Shown piece by piece: positions 52,922-64,000 of a stretch of DNA of 64,000 nucleotides. The stretch covers positions 77,501 to 141,500 of the forward strand of contig JACCIC010000122.1 in assembly GCA_018907035.1 (NCBI GenBank), given 5' to 3'. Positions within the stretch are counted from its first letter, which is position 1. Each line of letters begins with the position of its first letter. This DNA comes from Sycobia sp. Sy_11 (Eukaryota > Arthropoda > Insecta > Hymenoptera > Epichrysomallidae). Below the pieces are notes generated by a model, which was not told the DNA's origin, made no database searches, and saw nothing but the letters and a program-made list of their open reading frames with translations. The translations under genes and the position numbers were made by a program.

Positions 52922-52989
52922 TAACAATATAGATTTGTATATATAGAGTAATTTTTACTTAGATATTATTGATTTGTTTATGAAATCGG

Positions 52990-53031
52990 TTAAATTATTA
53001 TCTCGGGCGAAGCCAAGACGGGGGATGCTAG
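52990..53031 (+). mobile_element. Helitron-like 3' terminus
   Basis: An imperfect hairpin (TCTCGGGCGAAGCCAAGA, 53001-53018) is followed 9 bases later by CTAG (53028-53031) and then T of a TA run. A short hairpin upstream of CTRR at an A/T junction is the Helitron 3' signature. The 5' TC end was not located. Confidence 0.55.
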
Positions 53032-53873
53032 TATATATATAATCCTATAGAGTGTGCATATAAATAATAAAATAAATTTCTTTTGTACTCTTTTGATGAA
53101 CAATAATCCAATTCGTTTATTAATCTTAATTATAAAATTCGAGTTCAAATGATGAAAATATTTCATGTCTTATTACCAGAAAAGTAGCAGAACATAGCAA
53201 AAGATTTTTCCGATCATCCTTCATTCTTTTCTTGTCTTTCATCAGGGATCAGCTATGCTTAATTTCTTTTTTTATATCCAAAATTTTTATATATATTTCT
53301 GACATACGAGAGAATCAGGGTTACTCTGTGAAGCTCTTTCTAATAAGAATGTGGGTGCATAGGTTCATGCGTGTGCGTGCGTGTTTTTTATTATTACTGA
53401 ATAATGATTAGTCTTTAATAAATAAAGTTATATAATAATGAATAATATAAATAAATAGTTTTAAGCTCATAATAAAAACAATCTTTCTAAAAAACACATT
53501 AAGTATATGGGAAAATAGAAACTATAATCTTCTACAGTATATAAAAATATAGAAATTATATAAAAATTAAAATTCCTTATGACATCCGCATTGACAAAAC
53601 ATCGGTAAGTTTTTAAATATTGATGTAAGACATTTTACCATCGATGATTTCATCGAATTTCACCAAATTAAAAATTTTATTAATCGAATACTTTTATCAA
53701 AAATATTAAATTGAAAGTTACTTCCGAACCCGTCTTCAAAAATTTTTTGATAATTAAAGTGGGCAAAAAATCATTAAGGAATTTTATTTTTCGCATCCTA
53801 ATACGCAATCTATCATTCTATTAGGAGCCACAATTTAAAAATATTCCGAAATGTGCACTTGTACGTATCTGAT
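53032..53873. other. AT-rich intergenic DNA
   Basis: No gene or recognised element seen. Confidence 0.6.
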
Positions 53874-53874
53874 A

Positions 53875-53955
<81 letters not shown>
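53874..53955. repeat. (CA)n microsatellite, left flank and target of the non-LTR element
   Basis: About 40 CA units end directly at the 5' end of the non-LTR retrotransposon. A second (AC)n lies directly after its 3' end. Confidence 0.95.
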
Positions 53956-53957
<2 letters not shown>

Positions 53958-54120
53958 CAGTGTGGAGTTTTGTTGCTTTCTCCCATCTGGCGCCTCCCCA
54001 GTTTGCGGATAGGGGATGGCTCGCTTCAATTTGTAGAGGGCACTGAGGAAATAAAATACTCAGGGCGGACAGAAAAAGCTAATAGGGAGGGCCTCCCGAA
54101 CTCAAGGCCAATTGTGACTA

Positions 54121-55488
54121 ATGTTTGGTATAAACAAGGATATACCCCAGGGAGTAACTCCGGCAAGACCGGTCAATCTCCTCACCGATTCCGATAGAGT
54201 GCAAGTCTCTATGGTCGGTAGTAGCCCCTCGGATTCTGGGGAGGGCAAATCAAACATAATCATAGACAGTACATTGGGTACTAAAGGAGATGTCATGATG
54301 GATTAAGAAACGACGGATCGAGAAATCTACATCACGCGCAGAAACAATAATCTGGAGCGACTTGGTGAGAAGATCAGCCAATTGTTGGATTTTGTTAAAG
54401 ATAGGCATAACGTACACAAGACCATTAAGAATCTTGTTCGTTCTATTAATGCCTTATACAAATGCATCAGTATGACAGAGGATGATCTGTTACAGTATCA
54501 ACGTCCTGGTACTCATGAAGTGGTGACTCAGTCTACGCCGAGTCTACGCTCTGATACCAAACGAAGCGCAGCAGAAGGGATGGATGCCACTCCTAAAACC
54601 ACAGGTTGCAAAAGGACGAAAGAACCATCATTGGGCTTAAGGAGACCACCAGAGTCGGTTGGAGTACCTACAGGGAAGTCTGAAGCCAAGGAAAATCAAT
54701 GGCAGACCATCAAGCGCAAGAAGCCCAAAGGCAAAGATAAAGAATTATCTAGTACACGCAGGCTTAATGGACGAAATAGGCCTAATTCCATTTTGATTAA
54801 GGCCAATGAAGGAGTTACATACGCGGAGGTACTGCGTCAAATAAAAAATGACCCGGAGTTATCTCATGTGAAGAATGAGGTTAACAGGATACGCAGAAAT
54901 GCAAGCGGTGCCCTTCTACTTCAGTTGGAACGGACAGCCAAAGATGCACACGAGTTGGCACGCATTGTTGAAACTAAGGTTGGCCATAGCGCATCCACTT
55001 CGGTCCTGACTAATCTCATTACATTGGAGATTAAAGATATAGATGACGTCACTTCAAAGGATGAAGTATTAGATGCTCTGAGAACACACCCCGAGCTAAA
55101 GGAGACTAACCTACTAATTGCTCGTTCCATGCGGCAAGCTTATGGGGGTACTCAGACGGCGGTGGTGTCTGTACCATATAGCCACGCAGCTGAGTTACTA
55201 CGTGCAGGGCATGTTCGAATCGGATGGGTCAGCTGTAGAGTTAAAAAAACAGAATTAAAGCGCTGCTTCAGGTGTTGGCAGATTGGCCATTTAGCGTCCG
55301 TGTGCTCGGGCTCTGACAGAACTAAACTTTGTAGGCACTGCGGTGGAAAAGACCATCTATCCAAGCTGTGTGTAAACGAGCCCTGCTGTTTACTCTGTAA
55401 ATGTGAAGGAAAAAAGGAGATTAACCATCCAGCATACAGCTATAAATGCCCGATTACCGTGGAGTTTTTAAGCAGACATAAAACATGA
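54121..55488 (+). pseudogene. Non-LTR retrotransposon ORF1 (gag-like), one nonsense codon
   Basis: A single frame from the ATG at 54121 to TGA at 55488, interrupted only by TAA at 54304-54306. The N-terminal third is basic and Ser/Pro-rich. The centre contains a folded region (ALLLQLERTAKDAHELARIV then ITLEIKDIDDVTSKDEVLDA), as in R1/Jockey-type gag proteins. The C-terminus has three zinc knuckles: CFRCWQIGHLASVC, CRHCGGKDHLSKLC and CCLLCKCEGKKEINH. ORF1 proteins bind the element RNA and carry it to the target. The stop codon overlaps the ORF2 ATG as ATGA. Confidence 0.8.
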
Positions 55489-58263
55489 GAATACTCCAAC
55501 TGAATACCAACCATTGCGTAGCAGCTCATGACCTGCTGAAACAGACAATGAAGGAGCTAAGAATAGACATCGCTGTAATTTCCGAACCATATTCTGACAG
55601 GCTCAGACCACAGCGCTGGATAAGTGACACAAGCAATAGAGCTGCCCTCTGGATTGGTCAAAATAGGCAGGTACTAAAGCAGTCGAGTCATCGGAGCGAA
55701 TTGATATCCTGGGCTAAAATACAAGAAATATACGTCTTTAGTGTATATGTTCCTCCAAGCTTGACGGACAAGCAGTTTGAAATCCTCGTAGCTAAATTAG
55801 TTGATGAAGCCATGGACAAGAAACCATTATTAATCGCTGGCGATTTTAACGCGTGGTCCACAGCCTGGGGAAGCGCTTCAACAAAGTGGTTAATAAGGGA
55901 TTTGAATCCACTTTCATTAGGTGTGATAAAAAATCAGTCATTGATGTAACATTCGCCAGTGATGACTTGATTCAGACGATCCTTAATTGGAGAGTAAGCG
56001 ACCTTTACACCCACAGTGATCACAGGGCGATCTTGTATGAGATTGCAGAGAAGAAAGTAAAGAACAAGTGCAATGAGTAGATTCCCACACGGAAATGGAA
56101 CAGCAGATCGCTAGACTGTGAAGTGTTCGCCACTATCATATCAGAAGAGCGTTTAGAATATGGTGCACCAGGCCATCTGGCAAATGCACTCATGAAGCAT
56201 ATCTCTGAAGCATGCGATGCATCGATGACTAGGACTATGAGCGGATTTAAACATCCTCAATCTGTCTAATGGTCGACAAATGAAATTGCAGAATTGCGCA
56301 AACAATGTCATCGCGCACGTAGACTTGCCCAAAGAGCCCGCACCCATCGTGATACGTTTAATTGTTTATTTAAAGAAGCACAAAGAGCGCTTGTCAAGGC
56401 CATTAAGGCAAGCAAGCGTCGATGCTGGCTTGAACTGTGTGCAGAGGCCAACAATGACTTATGGGGACGACCATACAAAACAGTCATGGCACGATTGAGT
56501 AGGGCACCAATACAACCCACTAGCACGGTATTGATTGATAAGATTGTTTCCGCTCTCTTTCCCAATGACACCCATGGGACTGTACTGCGCACGCAACACT
56601 CGGACGATATACCTCCTATAACAGAAATGGAGCTACATAATGCTTACGCTAAGACTAGAGACAATGCTGCCCCTGGCCCTGATGGTATCCCTAATGCGGC
56701 AGTTAAGTTGGTGGTACAAAAGAATCCAGCTATATTTCTAAAAGTATATAATGCTTGTCTTCTTGAGGGTATTTTTCCTGATTGCTGGAAAACTCAAAGG
56801 TTAGTCCTGTTACCTAAGGGCAATAAGCCACTTGATGATCCTTCATCATACAGGCCATTGTGTATGCTCGACACGGTAGGTAAAATATTTGAAAAAATAA
56901 TATGTAGCCGACTGGAAGCATTCACTGAAGGATTGCACGGCTTATCCTCACGCCAATTTGGATTTCGGAAATCAAAATCAACAGTCGATGCCATTAAACT
57001 GGTAGTGTGTACCGCAAGAAATGCAATCAGTGGTAAGAGATGGAAACGTGGCACTAAACAGTATTGTGCCATTGTCGCTCTAGATGTCAAGAATGCCTTT
57101 AATTCAGCGCGCTGGTCTTCTATTATGAGTTCTCTTAAAGTGTTCGGAGTACCTGGTTATTTACAGAATGTCGTGGCCAGCTACTTTGAGAATAGGATAA
57201 TATTATACCGAACGGATGAAGGCATTGTATCGCATCAGGTTACTGCGGGAGTCCCCCAGGGCTCAGTTATGGGACCTATATTGTGGAATATTATGTATGA
57301 TGGCGTGTTGAGGATTCCACAACCGCCTGGTTCAATAACAATCAGCAACATCAGTAGATGGATTAAGACGGCTGGTCTACAATTATCGGAGCACAAGACA
57401 GAAGTAGTTCTTGTCAGCAGTCGTAAGAAGGTAAATAGTATTACTCTTAAAGTTGGTAGCTGCCGCATTAGTTCTGCGCCTACTTTACGATACTTGGGTG
57501 TCCAGCTTGATGCCAGGTTAAACTTCAAAGAACATCTAAAGATATCTGGCGAAAAAGCGCAACGAGTTTCAGCTGCCTTGTGTCGGCTCATGCCTAACAT
57601 TGGTGGCCCACGTCCACCCCAGAGGAAACTATTAGCTTATGTTGTTAATTCTGTCAGCATGTATGCAGCACCAATCTGGCATCATGCATGCGGAATTAAA
57701 TCGTATTGTGAGTTGGCCATTGCGACCCGTCGTCGCTCCTGTATACGTATTATTAGTGGTTACAGGACGGTATCCACCGACGCTGCTGAGGTACTTGCCG
57801 GAATTCTTCCTTTCGATTTAGCTGCAGATGAACTGGCTAGGCTGCATAACATATGTAAGGCCATCATTCTATAGAAATATGGCAAAAACGATGGACCGAT
57901 TCTAGCAAAGGCCGATGGACTTATCGTATCCTTCCAGACATACACAGATGGATCAACAGGAAACACGGGGAATTAGATTTCCACCTAACTCAGTTGCTGA
58001 CTAGACATGGTTGTTTTAGGTCCTATTTCCACCGCTTTCACCTGGATAATAATGATCTCTGCCCCATCTGTCCGACTTTGATCGAGGATGCCGAGCATAT
58101 ATTAGTGAGCTGCCCTCGTTTTAAAACACAACGTGAGCACTTGATGAACATCATCAATAAGCCAATAAGATCAGAGAGCATCCTATCAATAATGCTGGAA
58201 TCTTCTGAAAACTGGAAGGCAGTAGCCAGTTTCGCAAAAGAGGTGATGACCAAACTTAGATAA
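55485..58263 (+). pseudogene. Non-LTR retrotransposon ORF2 (endonuclease/reverse transcriptase), broken
   Basis: The ATG at 55485 opens an APE-type endonuclease (LQLNTNHCVAAHDLL, ISEP, IAGDFNAWSTAWGS). A frameshift with loss of sequence follows near 55885, and the end of the endonuclease (YTHSDHRAIL) is in a second frame. That frame has nonsense codons at 56078 and about 56268. It then runs open from 56294 to 57874 with RT blocks AAPGPDGIPNAAVK, GFRKSKSTVDA, IVALDVKNAFNSARW and GVPQGSVMGPILWN. The F/YADD catalytic block is missing: the frame jumps from QPPGS to ISNISRWIKTAGLQLSEHKT. A stop at 57872 and a later frameshift precede a CPICPTLIEDAEHILVSC knuckle (58056-58110). Not functional. Confidence 0.85.
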
Positions 58264-58287
58264 AACACACACACACACACACACACA
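58264..58287. repeat. (AC)n at the 3' end of the non-LTR element
   Basis: Twelve AC units follow directly after the ORF2 stop codon, replacing a poly(A) tail and matching the left-flank (CA)n. Confidence 0.9.
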
Positions 58288-60104
58288 TCCATACATATAA
58301 GCTGCTATTGAAGCATTTCATTTTCAATATTTTCCTTTCAATGCTAAGTAAATAATAATTAATAATGCTTATTTTCATTTAAATATTTTAAATAAGGTTA
58401 CAATAATTATTCACAAGTATCAGCTAATTTATATTTTTTACCACTATATTAATAGAATCGTATTTCGACGTCATAAAGAATTGAATGTAAACTCAAATTT
58501 AATTCTCGAAAACTCTTTCTTAATTTTGATACATTTAGATGTAAGCTTCTGCTTGGCGTGATAAATAATATTATTGAAATTTACATAATTTAAGAAAGAA
58601 TTACGAATTAATAATATAATAAGAGAAATTTTGATTTTTTGTGTTTGGTAGAATTCTGAACAGAACAATAAAATCTTTAATTTGGTCAAATCCAAAGAAA
58701 TCTTCAATGAAGAATCTCTTATATCAATAATTTAATACTTATGATTATTTTACTAATGTGAATGTCATATTAATTTTACGTATACTGTAGAAGATTATAA
58801 TTGTTATTTTTACATATACTTGACATATGCACAAATTAATATCAATACCTTCTTTAGTTTAGTCTAAACTGAAATATATTTTTGAAATATCAATTTATTT
58901 AACCGTAATTTATTATGTTCATTATATCACATCCTCGTGTCCTATGCTGGGGAGCGAAAGGGAATAGTCTTTTTTGGAGGCTGTTCGTTTTATTGAATAA
59001 ATTTATTTAAGAAATTTTGGCAGCGTCGAGATATTTTTTAATTTTCCATTCATAATTAATACTTACTTTTGATTTTTTAATGCAATATATATTCATTAAA
59101 AAATAAAATTAATAAACCATTATTTTCAATTATTTATGACATAAAATTTTAATTCTCCATTATTTTTAATTAATTTAATAGTCTCTGTGGATTATTTATA
59201 TTATAGCATGGCCCACCGTCGTGCAACTTATGTATGATTGCGTTGATAGCTAACGAATCTATAAAAGCCAGCGTCCAGCATTATGTTGAGATCGTGCAGC
59301 AATGTAATGGCAACATTGCATTATATTCGATTTGACAGACTGTATGCGAGCGCTTACTTTTTTATAAACATATGAACGACGTGATTCGTCGGATCAGACG
59401 GCTCCTAATCCCAAAAATCTAAACCCAATCTTAAAATATCGAACAGCTGTTGATCTCAGATTTAATATGTATATGTATCATAACGAGGTTCTTAGATACT
59501 AGGGGGGATACATCCCTGAAATTAATTATTATATCAATTTAATGTATATCCGGTATTAAGTCCCCGTTAAGAGAGGAGAAGAGCCTCCCTACGGATGAGG
59601 TTAATTTAAACTTAACCTTTTTGAACCGTAGTGACCTTCGAAATTATCTACAAACTTACCTTTATCTCTATAATCCTTTTTCTTAAATTAAATATTTTAT
59701 TAAGTAGTTTTTTGAAAAGAAAAGGAGGGAAAACGAAGGATTAACAAAACGAGATTAATATTAAATAAAAAGATAAATAATTTACATATAAATTTCTATA
59801 TTAAAAAGAAAATAATGTATTTATTTAAAAATAAAATTATAATAAATTTTATTGCGTATCCCTACCTATATCGCACCCGTGTTTATCTATGGCACGTGAC
59901 ACACACTCAGGAATACGAGGGTTAAATAATAATAATAGGGTGGTGTAGAGACTTAAACGTTTGAGCGCCACCAGACGATCGGATAATCAAGCGTTGCCTC
60001 CGCAGTATGGGCACGCGTACTGCGACCTATCTACTAATACATCTGCACAGTCAAATTTCTCTTTCATACATATATAGGAGAGACACAACACCTTAACCCT
60101 TGTA
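58288..60104. other. AT-rich intergenic DNA
   Basis: No gene is supported. Small AT-rich frames only. A short less AT-rich patch with a CTATAAAAGCC box lies near 59260, without a following coding frame. Confidence 0.6.
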
Positions 60105-61355
60105 TACGAGGGTGGATTGACAAGTTTCCGGCCTGAGCAAGAGATGGCGCCACTAGGCCTACCTTGAGGTAGCGTTCTATAGTACCATCCTTAGATAGCT
60201 TGTAGCTATAGTTTCAGTCCTGTTCAGTCATGTTAGTTTAAGTTTGAGAGCACGCTGAATAAGATGCATCAGTGTTTTTCGTAAAAATGGAAAAGCTGAA
60301 AAATCGTGCTGTCATCAAATACTTTTATTTGAAGAGGTTAACGTCGAAGGAAATTAAAGAAGAGATGGACTAAACACTTGGGACATCCTTCCCATCATTT
60401 TCAACCGTTAAGCAGTGGATTTTCGAGTTTAAAAAGGGTAGTGTTAGCACCTCTGATGAGCCTCGTTCAGGACGCCCCATTTAGGTCATAACTCCAGATA
60501 TGATTGAAAAAACCCATCAAATAAAGCTAAAAGACCGCAGATTCAAAGTGCGTGAGATATCTGAGACCTGTAAGATGTCATACGAACGTGTGCAAAATAT
60601 TTTGCATCAACATTTGTAAATGGAAAAGCTCTGTGCAAGATAGGTACCACGTTTGCTAACAGTCGACCAAAAATTGATTCGAAAGAACATTTCTACCGCC
60701 AATTTGGCGTTGTATAAGCGTAATCCAAGCGAATTTTTGCGTCGATTCGTAACCGTTGACGAAGCTTGGGTCCACCACTTGGGAACCAACTCTAAAGAAG
60801 GCAAAAACAATTTTTTCGGCGAACAAGGTTATGGCTACTGTTTTTTGGGATGCAAGAGGTATTATATACATTGATTATCTTGAAAAGGGTAAAACTATCA
60901 CTGGTCAATACTACGCAGACTTATTGGAACGTTTGAGCTACGAAGTGAAAATGAAACGACCTCATCTGGCGAAGACAAAAATCTTGTTTTATCACGATAA
61001 CGCACCAGCGCACACGTCAATCGTTGCGATGGCTAAAATCAACGATCTGAAGTTTGAATTGATATCGCACGCTCCCTACTCTCCAGACCTAGCCCCGAGT
61101 GACTATTATCTTTTTCCTAACCTCAAAAAATGGCTTGGCGGTAAGAGATTTGCGGACAATGAAAAAGTAATCGTAGCTGTAAATAGGTATTTTGAGGACC
61201 TTGACGAATCAGTCTATAGAGATGGCATTACTAGACGAGAACAACGCTATGAGAAATGTATGAGCCTTGGAGGAGATTATGTTGAGAAATAAAAAAAATT
61301 CTTAAAAACGTTGTTTTTCTTGATCAGACCGGAAACTTATCAATCTACCCTCGTA
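60105..61355 (+). mobile_element. Nearly complete mariner element with terminal inverted repeats
   Basis: The left end TACGAGGGTGGATTGACAAG (60105 on) and the reverse complement of the right end (ending 61355) agree over about 30 bp with a few mismatches. TA dinucleotides flank both ends (60103-60104; 61356-61357), the mariner target duplication. Length is about 1.25 kb, normal for the family. The transposase inside is broken. Confidence 0.85.
60287..61292 (+). pseudogene. Mariner (DD34D) transposase, broken
   Basis: The ATG at 60287 opens MEKLKNRAVIKYFYLKRLTS, a helix-turn-helix start, followed by in-frame stops near 60371, 60482 and 60617. The catalytic half shows first Asp in FLRRFVTVDEAWVHH, then a small deletion and shift near 60790. 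The second Asp is in LFYHDNAPAHTSIV, and the third in YSPDLAPSDYYLFPNLKKWL, 34 residues on. The last frame (60756-61292) is open to the natural TAA. All three catalytic Asp codons survive, but no continuous protein can be made. Confidence 0.9.
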
Positions 61356-64000
61356 TATACGCGAAAACTGAGTTTTCCTGAACTAACACGGATAGGAAAT
61401 ATTAATTTGTACGAATAAAATATATAGAGAAAAGAAGTAAAGGACTAACCTTTAGTGCAACGACGCTGAAAATATACAACCTAAAGACGATTGAACTTGC
61501 AATTCTTCTTTCCTCCTCTCCCTAGTTGATTTCTGATAGATACAATACTTAATCGAGACTTTCGATTAAGAGATTCAAAGTTTATTCTCACTAATAATGC
61601 GATCGCCGAACTAAATTCAATTATTCGTGTACAATTAATACTCGCGCGAATATGTATATATTTGTAATTTCGTCAACCGAAAAAGAACAGAAGCAATTAA
61701 AAGAAAAAGGAAAATTTATTCTTTTAATACTTGTTACCCAGGTGAGGAAAAAAACGTTAATAATAATCAATATATATATATATTATATCTAAAATTTCCA
61801 TACAATATATTATGTTTAATCCTCCTTCTCTCACTCTCTCTCTTTCCCTTTTTCCCTCCTTTTTTCCTATTGGTAATAAATATCATCATATATAGGATAA
61901 GATAACATATACAATTCAAAAGAAATTATTAATTAATAACGGTGAATTATAAAATATCTTCACCCTGATTTATATATATTTTATAAATTTAATAGAAAAA
62001 AGTACAACGATTATTTAATTTAAATTAAAAGAATTTTCTATGTTCTTATTATAAAATTTCAATAATTTTTTTCACCTGCAATATATTATATATTTTTATG
62101 TACAGATGTATCGATTTATTAATATTGCATGAAAAATAATTTTGCTTCTGTAATGTATTTTATGACAATATACATTATCAAACAACAAAAGGTACAAAAA
62201 TGTTTCATGGCGTTATAAAGACCTGAACATTGCTATAGCCTGGGTAATAGAGGAAAACGAGGAATGACTTTTATTAAATTCTGAATTTAAGAAAAAATCA
62301 CAAAGTGAAATTGAAAGATTATGTGCCTATAATTTAAACTGCCATTTTCTACAAAAAGATAATGAAATAAATTTATTAAATAAATTGTAAAGTCTCGCAA
62401 AAGACCCCCATCTCCCCTTGCCGAGTATGGGATACAAAGGTCCGAAGGGTTGGGAACAATGAACAAAAGAAAATACAAAATAATTATATATCTATATAAT
62501 AAGATTCTTATATGTAAAATAAATAAAAATTAAGTAAATGCAACTAATATATTACTTTCTTAAATATTTATTATAAACAAATCGTATAATAAGTATGACT
62601 TTCTTTATTTAGAATTTTAAAGGATTAATTAAAGTATAAAGAAATAATAAAAATAATGATTAATTGGAGTTGAGAAGGTGGTAATCAGATTGTCCTTACT
62701 AGTTCTCCAGACCACGACATCTTAATTAAAAAAATAAGAAAATTTTTAGTTCAATCTTTTCTGCACTAGAGAAATCTCTGCTTTGACTCATCGCCAATTA
62801 ACAACATAATTATTATAAATTATTATAAATTTTCTACGTATAATGGCTATGAAAGTTAGGTCAGTAATGTGAATATAGAATGTAATAATGAATCGAATGA
62901 ACTGTATTCCGTTTGTCAATTCGTCATATTGAGGGAGTAAAACGAAATCTACGGTTATATTACTATTATAACGTAGATTATGATTTCGGCAGATAAAAAA
63001 GAAAGAATTTTAGTTTCTACTTTTTTAAGAGGTCGCGTTGCATGAAATCTTTAGTACCGTACAATAGCAGATCAGTATGAGGAACCCTAATAGAGTCCAT
63101 GTATATATATGTATATACAACGAAGTTAGACATGGACAGAAGCGTAAAGTCCACATAAAAACTGTGACAACTCCGAAGTAAGTTACTATCCCGACATACA
63201 GATGGCACAACCATTTCCAACTTCGAAGGTAATAGTTTTTTGCAGACTATCAGTCCCTGTTTATCACTTCACATAGACAATACAGTCCAATATATGCAAA
63301 ACTTGAATTACAAATTATTCAAGTTTAAAATTAAAATAATTGGGCAATGATCCCGATTAGCGGTCGAATGCGCGATGATCTAAACAATGTGAGCGATAAT
63401 ATTAATAAGCTAACAAGTAACTACTGTAACAAGCAACAAGATGTTGGTTTGAAATTTTGATAAAAAATTAGTAGAAAATAGTTTTATAAATTCATTAGTT
63501 GATCGCTGCATATATATTTTAAATAAAAGAGAAATATTTCAGAATATATATGTTGTACATTACGTAGACGTTTTAGCAATTGTTACAGCTATAACATTTC
63601 TATCTCCCTCGGGATAGCCTACGCGATATATTCCAGGGTAATGTGAGAGTGGAGGAATTATTTTTGGGAGCCCACAGCGGATTGAGTAAATAATTATATT
63701 CTAACACAGTACATGATATAGCGTATTACTGTCGCAGAATAATTATAACACGAATAATTATTAATTGATTAAAAGAAATGGAACACGAAATTTATAATAA
63801 TAGTTTTGATAAAAGTTAGCTGGATATCTTATTTCTAAACGATCTCTATTTTCCACTACGTTATCGATTCGGCGCTATTTACCGCACGAATACCCGGTGC
63901 AATTTTCCACGCGGGGAATGTAAATAATTGTGCCGATTTTATAAGATAAAAACAAAGGTATGCTTAATTTGGTTGATCTTTTGAAGAGCGCCTCGCAACC
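61356..64000. other. AT-rich intergenic DNA
   Basis: No gene, RNA gene or recognised element found. Small (AT) tracts and pyrimidine-rich segments (61820-61870) only. Confidence 0.6.

Larger units (their letters stand above)
53956..58287 (+). mobile_element. R1-clade-like non-LTR retrotransposon inserted in (CA)n
   Basis: The element has two ORFs: a gag-like ORF1 with three CCHC knuckles, and an ORF2 with endonuclease, reverse transcriptase and a C-terminal CCHC motif. It begins right after a (CA)n tract and its 3' end runs into (AC)n (58264-58287) with no poly(A). Microsatellite-targeted families (Waldo, Mino) of the R1 clade behave this way. About 4.3 kb remain, and both ORFs are damaged. 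Confidence 0.75.

Noticed and set aside
53835..54029. Val-Cys or Thr-His repeat frames
   Set aside because: They are translations of the (CA)n microsatellite.
56308..57600. Minus-strand frames under the reverse transcriptase
   Set aside because: Shadows of the ORF2 coding strand.
58471..58707. 78-codon minus-strand frame
   Set aside because: Low-complexity AT-rich sequence without context.
62287..63220. Short minus-strand frames near the right edge
   Set aside because: No motif, promoter or splice support.

Overview
The window looks like a piece of an insect nuclear genome, most likely an ant or another hymenopteran. The evidence is the very AT-rich non-coding DNA, the many long (TA)n tracts, short GT-AG introns, a large multi-exon nuclear-protein gene with polyQ/polyH tracts, mariner and Tc1-like transposons, an R1-clade-like non-LTR retrotransposon and a decayed Polinton/adintovirus-like element. 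The insect/hymenopteran assignment is inference; no marker gene fixes the species.

Region 1 (1986-22837, + strand) is the 3' part of one host gene. Ten exons with matching GT-AG sites and consistent splice phases give an open frame of 2,960 codons plus a stop. The first visible exon starts in mid-codon behind an acceptor, so the 5' end lies left of the window. The protein is low-complexity (polyP, polyQ, polyH, then a 4.45 kb exon rich in K/E/S/N). It has basic nuclear-localisation-like stretches, repeated PxVxI/L-like pentamers, an RS-rich segment and a C-terminal C-x2-C-x12-H-x5-H zinc finger followed by a dense, conserved-looking tail. I could not name it. Its introns hold (TA)n, (TAC)n and (GA)n tracts, two MITE-like inverted-repeat insertions and two notable hairpins.

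Region 2 (22838-29030) is AT-rich 3' UTR or intergenic DNA with no supported gene. Region 3 (29030-30132) holds a dead Tc1-like (DD34E) transposase copy abutting a mariner fragment.

Region 4 (about 30.1-50.4 kb) is a decayed Polinton/adintovirus-like element. On the minus strand lie a major capsid protein, penton-like minor capsid protein, adenain-type protease, a phospholipase A2/membrane-active virion protein, two small ORFs and protein-primed DNA polymerase B. On the plus strand lie the packaging ATPase, three small virion-type ORFs, the integrase and a two-exon 175-aa gene. A further intron-containing acidic gene sits near the right end. Most large genes are broken by stops, frameshifts, a solo-LTR-like insertion or deletions. 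The penton-like, fibre-like and two-exon genes still read open. Several element genes carry short spliceosomal introns and TATA/CCAAT promoters. The element's exact termini were not resolved.

Region 5 (50.4-64 kb) is transposon-rich: a mariner remnant, a Helitron-like 3' end preceded by seven roughly 60-bp tandem repeats, an R1-clade-like non-LTR element flanked on both sides by (CA)n and lacking its reverse-transcriptase FADD block, and a nearly full-length mariner with terminal inverted repeats but a dead transposase. The rest of this region is AT-rich DNA without a visible gene.
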